From positions 343,967 to 393,169 of the forward strand of contig NZ_JAHNZZ010000003.1 in assembly GCF_019039215.1 (NCBI RefSeq): a DNA stretch of 49,203 bases. The letters are read 5' to 3'. Every line of letters begins with the position of its first letter. Position 1 is the first letter of the stretch. Of this stretch, positions 38,484-46,435 are shown in pieces. Position numbers and translations under genes: made by a program. Below the pieces are notes generated by a model. The model was not told the origin of the DNA, did no database searches, and saw nothing but the letters and a program-made list of their open reading frames with translations. The stretch comes from Bacillus sp. FJAT-29790 (lineage in GTDB: Bacteria; Bacillota; Bacilli; Bacillales; Cytobacillaceae).

Positions 38484-39704
38484 TTATTTTTCTCCTAAAA
38501 TAGCGACTGGACTAAATACCTCGTAATGGATATGGTCTTTTGAAACACCCCATTGACTTAAGGCCTTATTGATTGCTTCCATAAAAGGAATAGGTCCGCA
38601 GAAATAAAAATTGGCTTCTTTTGATGGAATTTTAGATTGAAGGAAGTCTAAATCTACATATCCTTCTTTATCGAAGTGTCGAGAGCTTCGATCAGCTTCG
38701 GTTGGTGCATCATAGACAACAAATGATTTTATATTTTCATGATTATTAGCTAATTATTTCACATGCTCTTTAAAAGCGTGTGTTTGACTGTTGGTCGTTG
38801 CATGGATAAACGCAACCTGTCGCTGTGGCTGCTTTTCCGCTATGGTATTTAACATGCTTAGTAATGGAGTAACTCCAATTCCCCCACTAATAAGAACGAC
38901 AGGCATATCTGTGTTATCAAGTACGAAGTCACCTGCCGGAGCAGAAAATTTAAGGGTATCTCCAGTTTTCATTTGTTGATGTAAAAAGTTAGAGACAATT
39001 CCAGGGGGAGCATCACCATGTGCATCTTCCCGTTTAACACTAATTCGGTAGTAGTCTTTTCCTGGTGAATCCGATAGACTGTAGTGACGAATATGTGTAT
39101 ATTTCTCTCCTGGAATTTCAGCATTTAGTGTTAAATATTGTCCTGCTTGATAGGAAGAAATGTTTTTATTATCTTTCGGTTTCAAATAAAAAGAAGTAAC
39201 AACATCACTTTCTTCTACCTTTTTATCGATGGTAAAGCTTCGGTAACCTTCCCAACCACCAGCTTGATGCTCTGCTTCAGCATAGAGTTTCTTTTCAATG
39301 TCAATAAAGGCGTCCGCGATATAACCATATGCCTTTCCCCATGCATCTATAATCTCATCAGTAGCTGCATCACCAAGCACATCTTTCACTGCTTGAAGTA
39401 GCGTTTCTCCTACAATCGGATACTGTTCAGGAACGATCCCTATGGCACGATGTTTCTCGGTAATTCTTGTAATTACTGGCATAATCGCTTCTAGATTCGT
39501 AATATGTTCACCTGTGGCATAGACAGCATAGCCCAATGCTTCCTGCTGAATTCCTCTCTTTTGGTTGGTTTGATTAAAAAGATTGTACAAATCAGGAGCT
39601 TTCGAAAAAAGTAATTCATAAAATCTTTTTCCTATTGGTTTACTATGCTCCTTCAGTACAGGTACTGTTGATTGAACAATTTCAATCGTTTAGTCATCTA
39701 GCAT
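38484..39704 (-). pseudogene. hmp: Flavohemoglobin gene hmp interrupted by two in-frame TAA codons
   Basis: From ATG 39704 to TAA 38484 a single frame of 407 codons encodes a full-length flavohemoglobin: a globin domain (IVQSTVPVLKEHSKPIGKRFYELLF and NLFNQTNQKRG), then FAD-binding (RHYSLSDSPGKDYYRISVKRE) and NAD-binding domains (VVLISGGIGVTPLLSMLN; ending NFYFCGPIPFMEAINKAL). The frame holds two TAA stops: codon 5 (MLDD-stop-TIEIV) and near codon 317 (FKEHVK-stop-LANNH). There are no frameshifts. Hmp detoxifies nitric oxide. Unless translation restarts or the stops are sequencing errors, the product is lost. Confidence 0.85.
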
Positions 39705-39940
39705 GTTAATAAATTCACCTCAGGTTTTGATTATTTACTAAATTTAACAGCTCCAACTAAATTGGGAAATAAACATATTTATTAAATGAGAAAAGGGAAT
39801 TCAAAGTTTCTTTGTAAAATACCAATGAAGCCTTACTCAACAAACTGGCCCTTAAATTGAATAACAGCAGAGCTTCTATTAATTGGTTTAGTTGAATATG
39901 CCCGTATGAATTTGCCATATATTCACTTAAGAAAATGTTA

Positions 39941-39977
39941 AAAGCAGTGAGATTTCGGTTGTGAAATCCACTGCTTT
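39941..39977. terminator. Strong hairpin, likely bidirectional terminator at island edge
   Basis: AAAGCAGTG...CACTGCTTT with inner GATTTC/GAAATC pairs forms a long stem. It lies between the GC-rich island and the hmp pseudogene. The 39705-40178 gap has no gene start; its 40.05-40.18 kb part reads in frame after the beta-helix stop (see findings). Confidence 0.6.
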
Positions 39978-40178
39978 ATGCTTCTTTTTAAATTTGATTT
40001 TTCCTATGCCGGTACTCCAAAAGAGAATGCCTATTAAAAAAAGGATTTTACATTATTTTATTGTCCTTTGATTTTTATTTATATAGCTTTCAATTTCTAA
40101 CTTATTGTATAGAAACTCATTTAGTTTTCCTTTATCTGAGTTGATAGGATAAATCCCAAATGTGGATAGAATATTAAA

Positions 40179-41666
40179 TCATCTAATGTGGCTCACCTCT
40201 ATCCCGTCAGCCACCCTCAGCTCGGCTCCGTCGATGACGTTTTCAACCACGCTGAAGTCCTCCCCGGCATCAATCCTGATGCCGTTAGCGGCCTGTCGAA
40301 TAACGTTGTACTCGATCCTGATGCCTGAGGGGATTCCTGTGCCCCGTCCGTCAGTACCGCGGTCCTCACTGAGCCGGATGGCCCAGAACCCGTCAGTCCC
40401 TCCAGTGATGTAGTTACCGTGCAACTCTGTGCCCGGCGCATTGCGAACCTCGATGCCGGCCTTCGAATCCTCCCCGGCGTTGATCCAGTTGTCCTCGATG
40501 AGGGTGTCAGGAGTTCCCAGGATGACGAGTACTCCCTGACGGTTTCCAATCAGGTCGTTGGAATGCACCCAGTTTCCACGTCCTGAGGCGTCGTGCTTAT
40601 TCTTGGATCCGCCAGGATTGCCCAGCGCGATGCCCGCCTGCTGCCCGCCGATAACCGTGTTGTCCCGGATCTCGTTTAGGTATTCACCCTCGCCATGCAA
40701 GTCGATGGCGTCGAGAAGGCTGCCGACGATGGTGTTCTCTGCCACGAGATTGTTGTGCGTGGGGAACTGCAGCAGAATGGCGTGCCGCAGATGCCTGCCA
40801 TCGAAGGTATTGCCGATGACGAGGTTGTGCCGGGAATCGTTGGTGGCATCCGGGTCGTGCTGGTCCGCTGAGCCCTCGATAGCGATGCCGTAGCCCTGTC
40901 CGCCGGGACCGACGGCAGTTGCCTCACTGATGTAGTTTCCAGAGAGGGTCACTTCACGGCTGGCCTTGACGGAGATGCCGTGGCGCTCGAACCTGCGGAT
41001 ACCCAGGTTCTTCACCAGGACCCGGGAGCTAGCCTGCCCTTCGTTGGCTCCGAGGTAGATCCCGTACATCGGGCCGCCAGTCGCGTCGCCAAGTGGACCC
41101 TTATGACGGGAGGTGATGGTGAAGTCAGCGACGATGACGTCGTGGACGCCGGAGCCGCGGATCACCCGGCTGTCATCCTCGCCGTCGAGGGAGGTCAGCA
41201 GTACGGTGCGCTCCTGGCCCTCGCCGCGCAGATTCACGCCGCTGCGCAACACGATGTTCGCCGACTCGTCGGCCGGATCAGTGGAGCGCAGGTCATACGT
41301 GCCGGCCGGCAGCACGACCTCGTCACCTGGTTTGGCCGCGTCCAGGGCCGCCCGGATGGCTGGTGCGTCGTCGTGTGAGTTCGGATCCGGATCTGCCCCG
41401 AAGTCCGTGACGTCCAAGGTCCTGCCCGTGGTCGGACCCGGCGCCGGTACCTCGATCGGCGCGCCGGACCGATCCACCAAGCCCGGGACCTGCCAGTCGC
41501 CGTGCCCGGACGGGGCGGGTTCCACGACGTCATCGCTCCCGACCGGCCCGTCGGATTCCTCGACAGTGCATGCGGTCAAGAGGACCACCAGGCCAAGGGC
41601 CACCCACCACGAATGCGCCGGACCTCGCCGGCTGTTCCGAACGAATCCCTTCATCAGACTTCTCAC
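40179..41666 (-). CDS. Secreted parallel beta-helix lipoprotein (GC-rich island)
   Basis: The 495-residue protein has an N-terminal lipoprotein signal with lipobox LTAC (Cys33). A right-handed parallel beta-helix domain follows from about residue 85 (LDVTDFGADPDPNSHDDAPAIRAALDAAKPGDEVVLPAGTYDL), and then Asn/Gly-rich repeated rungs. The fold resembles pectate-lyase-3 and carbohydrate-epimerase proteins, so a polysaccharide substrate is plausible but unproved. The codons are strongly G/C-ending, unlike the AT-rich neighbours, and the Arg-rich leader is actinobacterial in style. It lies downstream of the glycoside hydrolase gene in the same direction, after a GC-rich terminator. The start could be Met6. 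Confidence 0.85.
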   Translation of the reverse strand: MRSLMKGFVRNSRRGPAHSWWVALGLVVLLTACTVEESDGPVGSDDVVEPAPSGHGDWQVPGLVDRSGAPIEVPAPGPTTGRTLDVTDFGADPDPNSHDDAPAIRAALDAAKPGDEVVLPAGTYDLRSTDPADESANIVLRSGVNLRGEGQERTVLLTSLDGEDDSRVIRGSGVHDVIVADFTITSRHKGPLGDATGGPMYGIYLGANEGQASSRVLVKNLGIRRFERHGISVKASREVTLSGNYISEATAVGPGGQGYGIAIEGSADQHDPDATNDSRHNLVIGNTFDGRHLRHAILLQFPTHNNLVAENTIVGSLLDAIDLHGEGEYLNEIRDNTVIGGQQAGIALGNPGGSKNKHDASGRGNWVHSNDLIGNRQGVLVILGTPDTLIEDNWINAGEDSKAGIEVRNAPGTELHGNYITGGTDGFWAIRLSEDRGTDGRGTGIPSGIRIEYNVIRQAANGIRIDAGEDFSVVENVIDGAELRVADGIEVSHIR

Positions 41667-41722
41667 GTCCTTCCTTGACTCTTTCCGTCACTCTCGTCAC
41701 CCTTGGAGGCGTCGAGAAAAGC

Positions 41723-41770
41723 AGTGAGCCCGCAGGCCTCGGCTTATTTCACCGAGCCCGCGGGCTCACT
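41723..41770 (-). terminator. GC-rich terminator between glycoside hydrolase and beta-helix genes
   Basis: AGTGAGCCCG/CGGGCTCACT with further inner pairs (CCGAG/CTCGG) forms a long GC-rich stem, followed on the minus strand by GCTTTTC. Its style is that of high-GC organisms and it is part of the foreign block. Confidence 0.65.
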
Positions 41771-41830
41771 ACTTTCGGGATGCCTGACGACCCCTACCGG
41801 GTTGCCGATGTCATCCCATGGCCCTAAGGC

Positions 41831-44299
41831 CTAACGTTGGGAGTTGTTGTTCCCGTTGTTTCCATTGTTTCCATTGTTTCCGTTATTCCCGTTGTTTCCG
41901 TTGCCCTTGCTGAGTTTGAAGTTCAACGGGACGTCCTTTTCCAGCGGGGTGTCTGCCGAGGAACCACCGACATGCACGCGGTACTTTCCGTCAACGGTTG
42001 CCCAATCGCCATGAGCCCAGTTCTCCAGGTTGTCCGGGTCTTCCGGAATGAAATAGGAGAACGGGTGGTTGGAGTCGGCCTGGTTAATCTTTAGTGTCAC
42101 CTGCTTGCTCTCACCTGGCTCAAGGTAAACCTTATCGAAGTTGACGAGTCGCTTGGTCGGCTCTCCCGCCTCGTTCGGCAGGGTCAGGTAGACCTGTGCC
42201 GCTTCGGCGCCGGCAACGTCACCGGTGTTCGTGATGGTGAAGGACACGTCAATACCAGACAACGAGCCTTTGTTCTGGATCTTCTTCACCTTCAGGTCGT
42301 CATACTTGAAGGTCGTGTACGACAGGCCGTACCCGAATGGGAAGACCGGCTTCACATTGTTGGCCTCGTACCAGCGGTAGCCCATCTCTAGGCCCTCGGA
42401 GTACTTGGCGATTAGCTGGTCGGAACCGTTACCGTACGGGCCCGGGCCACCTGGCTTGCCAGTGTCTTGACGGGTTCCAGGGTACTGCTCCTTGGTCGCA
42501 AAGGCGGCCTCATGCTCCGTGGCACCGAACGTCATAGGCAGCTTGCCGGAAGGATTGACCTTCCCGTAGAGCAGATTAGCGACGGCATTGCCATCCTCCA
42601 TGCCCGGGAACCATGCCTCTAGGACGGCAGGGACCTTATCCAGCCACGGCATGAGCACCATACCGGAGGTCTTCAGGACCACAGCGGTGTTCTTCGCGTT
42701 GGCCTTCATAACCGCGTCGATCAGCGGCTCCTGCTCCACCCATTTCGTTCGGACCGGATCCGGGTCGAGGTCGATGGCCGGGAAGCCGAGAGTCTTGCGG
42801 TCCACGGTCTCATGTGGGTTGTCGCCGACCATGAGTAGTACGACGTCGGACTCAGCGGCCAGCTTGGCTGCAGCCTCTGGGTCACGGCCATCGTTGTAAG
42901 TCACTTTTGTGTCGTAGCCTAGCTCCTTGATGACATTCTCTAAGCCCTTCTGCGGAGTGACCGTGTATTTAGTCACGACGTTCTCATTGTTGTCCCGAAT
43001 GGAGCGCGGGGACATCTTGGCCTTACCGGCGAACCAATCTACGCCGATCAGCGCGATCGACTTCGTCTTGCCGTTCAGCGGCAGGAAGCCGTCACTGTTC
43101 TTCAACAGCACGGAGCCTTCCTCGGCCATTTTCCGTGCGTTGGCACCGTTGACCATCGGATCGACAATCTCCGGCAAGAACTTGTCGTAAGGCTTATCCA
43201 TTTGGCCGAACTCGATCATCTTAACGTACCGCGGACGAAGCAGATTGTCGATATCGTCCTCGGTCACCTGACCCGAGTCGAGGGCCTCCTGGATCTTCTT
43301 CTGGGTGTAGTACTGTGGTGCCCAGTCGAGCTCGACATTCGTACCCGCCTTAATGGCAGAGACCGTGTCGTGAATCGCGCGACGGTCACTCATGACGTAA
43401 CCATCGAAGCCCCACTTGTTCCGCAGAGCTTCTTGGAGCAGTTCAGAGCTGTCACAGGCAAAGGTACCGTTGACATCCGGGAACGAGCACATCACGGAGG
43501 CCGGGTAAGCATCCTTTACGGTCATCTCGAACGGCAGCATGTACAGCTCGTTCATGGCCTTTGAGGGAACCTGGACACCCATCGTCCAGCGCTCGGTCTC
43601 CTGCTCATTGCCGGCAAGGTGCTTAAGCTGGGCCTGGACCCCTTGCTCTTGGATGCCCTTGACTTGCTCAGTCGCAAGGGTACCCGTCAGGTAAGGGTCC
43701 TCGCTGAAGTACTCATAGTTCCGGCCATTGTACGGGTGACGCACGAGGTTTAAGCCTGGTCCGAGCAGCACGTGATGTGCGAAGGCCCGGGTCTCCTCGC
43801 CGAGGATCCGGCCGGCCTCATGGTTCAGCTCGCGGTTGAAGGTCGCGGCCATGGACAGTGTGGACGGCAAGCCCGTCGCCTCCGGGTCCTTGCCACACGA
43901 TCCGCCCTTCACACCCGTACCACCGTTGGTCATGCGGATTGTGGGGATGCCCAGATCCTCGATCCCACGGATCTGCCGGCCGGTGTCCTGATACTCACAC
44001 CCGGGCAGGGTACCCTGGGGCGCGAATTCGCCACTCATGTACTTGTTATTACCGCCATATTTCATGACGAACGTCTCACCGGTGTCATTCTCATTGAAAC
44101 GCGAGATAGCGATTTGCTGGATCTTCTGTTCCATCGTCATCTCATCGAGAAGCATCTCGGTGCGCTCCTCAGCAGGGAGCTGGGTGTTCATCCAGGGTCT
44201 AGTCCCTTCCGTTCCACCGTTCATCGCATTAGCAGGAATTACTAACGTAGACATGGAGATCGTTGCTGTCAAAAAAATTGAACTAATTCGTTTTATCAT
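41831..44299 (-). CDS. Glycoside hydrolase family 3 enzyme, secreted, chimeric N-terminus
   Basis: The 822-residue protein has the GH3 N-terminal TIM-like domain with KHLAGNEQE (Lys226-His227) and the nucleophile region GFDGYVMSDRRAIHD (Asp305). The GH3 C-terminal domain follows, then PFGYGLSYTTFKYDDL and a fibronectin-III-like end. The tail is a Gly-Asn-Asn repeat. GH3 enzymes release beta-linked glucose or related sugars. The first 26 residues form a signal peptide (MIKRISSIFLTATISMSTLV) written in AT-rich codons, whereas the rest is GC-rich. The change occurs near 44210-44225. The foreign catalytic part thus appears joined to a Bacillus-like start, ribosome site and secretion signal. Confidence 0.93.
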   Translation of the reverse strand: MIKRISSIFLTATISMSTLVIPANAMNGGTEGTRPWMNTQLPAEERTEMLLDEMTMEQKIQQIAISRFNENDTGETFVMKYGGNNKYMSGEFAPQGTLPGCEYQDTGRQIRGIEDLGIPTIRMTNGGTGVKGGSCGKDPEATGLPSTLSMAATFNRELNHEAGRILGEETRAFAHHVLLGPGLNLVRHPYNGRNYEYFSEDPYLTGTLATEQVKGIQEQGVQAQLKHLAGNEQETERWTMGVQVPSKAMNELYMLPFEMTVKDAYPASVMCSFPDVNGTFACDSSELLQEALRNKWGFDGYVMSDRRAIHDTVSAIKAGTNVELDWAPQYYTQKKIQEALDSGQVTEDDIDNLLRPRYVKMIEFGQMDKPYDKFLPEIVDPMVNGANARKMAEEGSVLLKNSDGFLPLNGKTKSIALIGVDWFAGKAKMSPRSIRDNNENVVTKYTVTPQKGLENVIKELGYDTKVTYNDGRDPEAAAKLAAESDVVLLMVGDNPHETVDRKTLGFPAIDLDPDPVRTKWVEQEPLIDAVMKANAKNTAVVLKTSGMVLMPWLDKVPAVLEAWFPGMEDGNAVANLLYGKVNPSGKLPMTFGATEHEAAFATKEQYPGTRQDTGKPGGPGPYGNGSDQLIAKYSEGLEMGYRWYEANNVKPVFPFGYGLSYTTFKYDDLKVKKIQNKGSLSGIDVSFTITNTGDVAGAEAAQVYLTLPNEAGEPTKRLVNFDKVYLEPGESKQVTLKINQADSNHPFSYFIPEDPDNLENWAHGDWATVDGKYRVHVGGSSADTPLEKDVPLNFKLSKGNGNNGNNGNNGNNGNNGNNNSQR
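41840..41905 (-). repeat. Nine-base tandem repeat encoding the Gly-Asn-Asn tail
   Basis: Successive GGxAAyAAy-type units encode the C-terminal GNN repeats of the glycoside hydrolase. They vary in third positions. Such tails are flexible and can expand or contract by slippage. Confidence 0.8.
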
Positions 44300-44356
44300 C
44301 TTATCTCTCCCTTACTAACTATTAGGTTTATTAGTATAGAGAAAAACTATTACACT

Positions 44357-44398
44357 AGTATTATCCGTTAATTACGGAGTATTAACTGTTAATTACAG
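44357..44398. repeat. 21-bp tandem repeat upstream of the glycoside hydrolase gene
   Basis: Two adjacent 21-bp units (AGTATTATCCGTTAATTACGG and a variant with 3 changes) lie about 58-100 bp upstream of the start codon. Each contains GTTAATTAC. The period equals two helical turns, so repeated regulator sites on one face of the DNA are plausible. Confidence 0.6.
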
Positions 44399-44624
44399 AG
44401 CAGCAACAAAAACTACGAGATTAGCAACGGTCCTAAAGTCACGAAATAGTATTCAAGCACTGTAGCAGCAATGTTTTGCCAAATAAACAATCAAAATAAA
44501 TTAATTTAAACGAGCATTATACTTCATTATTCTAAATATACTGAAACAGGATAGAAGAACTTCTATTTATTAAAAAATATTTTTTTACTATAATATTTAG
44601 AAATCCAGTCGAAGGTCGCATGTA

Positions 44625-44780
44625 ATGAATGAAATAATAGTTCCCGAAGAAGCAGAAATAATTCAAATGATATTTGACATATATGTTAATGAAAACTGGG
44701 GCACAAAGAAAAAAGAAGAGATTTATCATCCCTCCTTTTTAATTCCGCTCATCAATGAAGTTTTAATTCCAAAAAAATAA
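44625..44780 (+). pseudogene. Fragment of a large serine recombinase
   Basis: A 51-codon frame reads IIVPEEAEIIQMIFDIYVNE followed by NWGTKK. This resembles the conserved start of the Recombinase domain in large serine integrases (typically EAEIVRLIFDLY...G--KIA). The catalytic serine domain is absent, and the frame runs into an unrelated end (LINEVLIPKK). It is a remnant of an integrase or similar element, next to the GC-rich island. The remainder of 44300-44856 shows only the tandem repeat and AT-rich sequence. Confidence 0.55.
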
Positions 44781-44856
44781 TAATTTGATTCCGGATAATT
44801 TCGAATAGCCTTCCGTAAGATTTTGGTGCTATTCTAGATGTTTATAAAAATTTACA

Positions 44857-46062
44857 TCACACTGCCTCACTATCCTTCTTTCTCTCATCCTGAACAAAAA
44901 GGATACCAAGTTCATGGTGATCTCCTTCGTACAGAGCTCTTTGTGTAAAGCGAATTTGGTTATTTACATCAATTACCTCAAGTTTGCAATGAGCCCGATT
45001 TTTTAGGAGTGCCTCATAGAAGCTCTTTTTATTATGGACATTCATGCCATTTACTTTTGTAATAAGTTCACCAACCTGTAAGGCCATGCCGCTTGCCGGG
45101 GAATCTGGGATGACACCCAAAATCATGACCCCCTCGTTTCTTTTCGAAAAATAAAAAGGAAGATTCTCGTCTGCCAGGCTTTGCCTAAAAGTAATGATCT
45201 CTCTGCCGATAATGGCGATTGTGATTACTGCAATGGATGCAAGCGGGTACCAATAACTTGAAACAGACAGAAGTAAAACCAAAATCCCCAGTCCGATTAC
45301 CCTTTGCCCCACCGTTTCCACTGCTTCTTTCGGCAGTTTTCCTTGGATCTGCTGGTAAAAGCCAACGGAAAAAGGGACAAGTATGATCGAATATTTGTTT
45401 CCAGCCATCGAGAAAACAGGCCACCATTCAAAAGGAGTCTGCAAGACTTCTCCTGGAATAATTAAAAACAACGGGAGCATCCACAGCCGTTTCACTTCGT
45501 GTACGCCTATATTTTGCCCACGCTTACTTTTGACCAATTTCGGGGAAGTTCCCTTTCTTCCATTTCGGAAAATAAGTATGCCCTCACCAATTACTAACAG
45601 CCCAAGCAAAACTGCGATCGAAGGAAATATCGTTTGTTCCGATGTGGATACCGTTTTCAGAAAGGCAGGCAACGGCCACTTTTGCTCGATGGCAAATATG
45701 GTCGCAAAAAAGGCAAAGCCTAGTGTATAAACCGGTGACATTAATCGGATTCTCGTCGTTAAACTCCATAAAAATGTAAAGATTGCGGTGAACAGGATCG
45801 TTTCCATCGGAATAACAAGTCCTGCCGCGATTGAAATAAGAGACAGGCTTAACCCAATTAGTATTCCGAGCGGGAGTAACTGTCGCAGTTCAAAGTAAGC
45901 ATTCTCTGCCCGGACATGGAAATGACTTCTCTCCCGTTTCACACGGGAAACACCCAATACGGCAACGATAAAGAAGAGATAATAGAACACCGGATGGAGG
46001 AAAAACTTACCCGTTCCCTTTAAAAATTCAAACAACCAATCGTAAGCCACTTTAGCCACCAA
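44857..46062 (-). CDS. minJ: Division-topology membrane protein MinJ
   Basis: The 401-residue protein has several hydrophobic segments in its first 290 residues and a C-terminal PDZ domain (about 300-385: ILGVIPDSPASGMALQVGELITKVNGMNV). MinJ bridges DivIVA and MinD at cell poles and division sites in Bacillus. The location next to ctpB is as in B. subtilis. The start is TTG at 46062 or GTG one codon later; the ribosome site is GAGGG. Identification rests on length, topology, PDZ placement and context. Confidence 0.85.
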   Translation of the reverse strand: MVAKVAYDWLFEFLKGTGKFFLHPVFYYLFFIVAVLGVSRVKRERSHFHVRAENAYFELRQLLPLGILIGLSLSLISIAAGLVIPMETILFTAIFTFLWSLTTRIRLMSPVYTLGFAFFATIFAIEQKWPLPAFLKTVSTSEQTIFPSIAVLLGLLVIGEGILIFRNGRKGTSPKLVKSKRGQNIGVHEVKRLWMLPLFLIIPGEVLQTPFEWWPVFSMAGNKYSIILVPFSVGFYQQIQGKLPKEAVETVGQRVIGLGILVLLLSVSSYWYPLASIAVITIAIIGREIITFRQSLADENLPFYFSKRNEGVMILGVIPDSPASGMALQVGELITKVNGMNVHNKKSFYEALLKNRAHCKLEVIDVNNQIRFTQRALYEGDHHELGILFVQDERKKDSEAV

Positions 46063-46309
46063 CCCTCTATCAATAAAGTTTCATTAGAAATTATGAATCT
46101 TAAAAAACGAAAACCGCGTATTTATACTACTATTTTCTATTAATGATTCAGCTTCAAAACCGAACCAACCGAATATGGAGCAAGCGAATGATCTATTCGC
46201 GAACGTTTGGACTATCTTTAATATGTAAAATCGCCCTATTCTTCATATTACAATCTATTACTCTTTATTTTACCAAAACCGCCACCCAAAACCTATTGCT
46301 ATATTTTTG

Positions 46310-46354
46310 AAAATAAAAAATAGCAGAGAATCCATAGATTCACTGCTTATTTTT
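46310..46354 (-). terminator. Terminator downstream of ctpB
   Basis: AGCAG-GAATC/GATTC-CTGCT forms a stem, followed on the minus strand by a T-rich stretch. It lies about 70 bp beyond the ctpB stop. The other 46063-46310 bases contain no gene. Confidence 0.65.
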
Positions 46355-46435
46355 GGGGACAGGCATCATGAGTGAGATTTGTATCACCCCGATAATTCGA
46401 CTAAATTCGAGTGGGGTCTGTGTCACCGAGCGAGA
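46352..46435. repeat. REP-like motif at the end of ctpB
   Basis: GGGGACAGGCATCATG and GGGGTCTGTGTCACC flank a short segment with repeated TCGAATT-type arms. The motif resembles the repeats moved by REP-associated tyrosine transposases. It overlaps the ctpB stop codon. Only one copy is present here. Confidence 0.3.

Noticed and set aside
40980..41727. Long plus-strand frames in the GC-rich island
   Set aside because: They are antisense shadows produced by high third-position GC of the beta-helix gene; composition is low in complexity and no motif is present.
43772..44245. Plus-strand frame of 157 codons opposite the glycosidase
   Set aside because: It is antisense to conserved GH3 catalytic sequence and shows no start signal or family match.
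44532..44729. Minus-strand hydrophobic frame of 65 codons
   Set aside because: It is opposite the serine-recombinase fragment in very AT-rich DNA; its Phe/Ile/Tyr-rich content reflects base composition.
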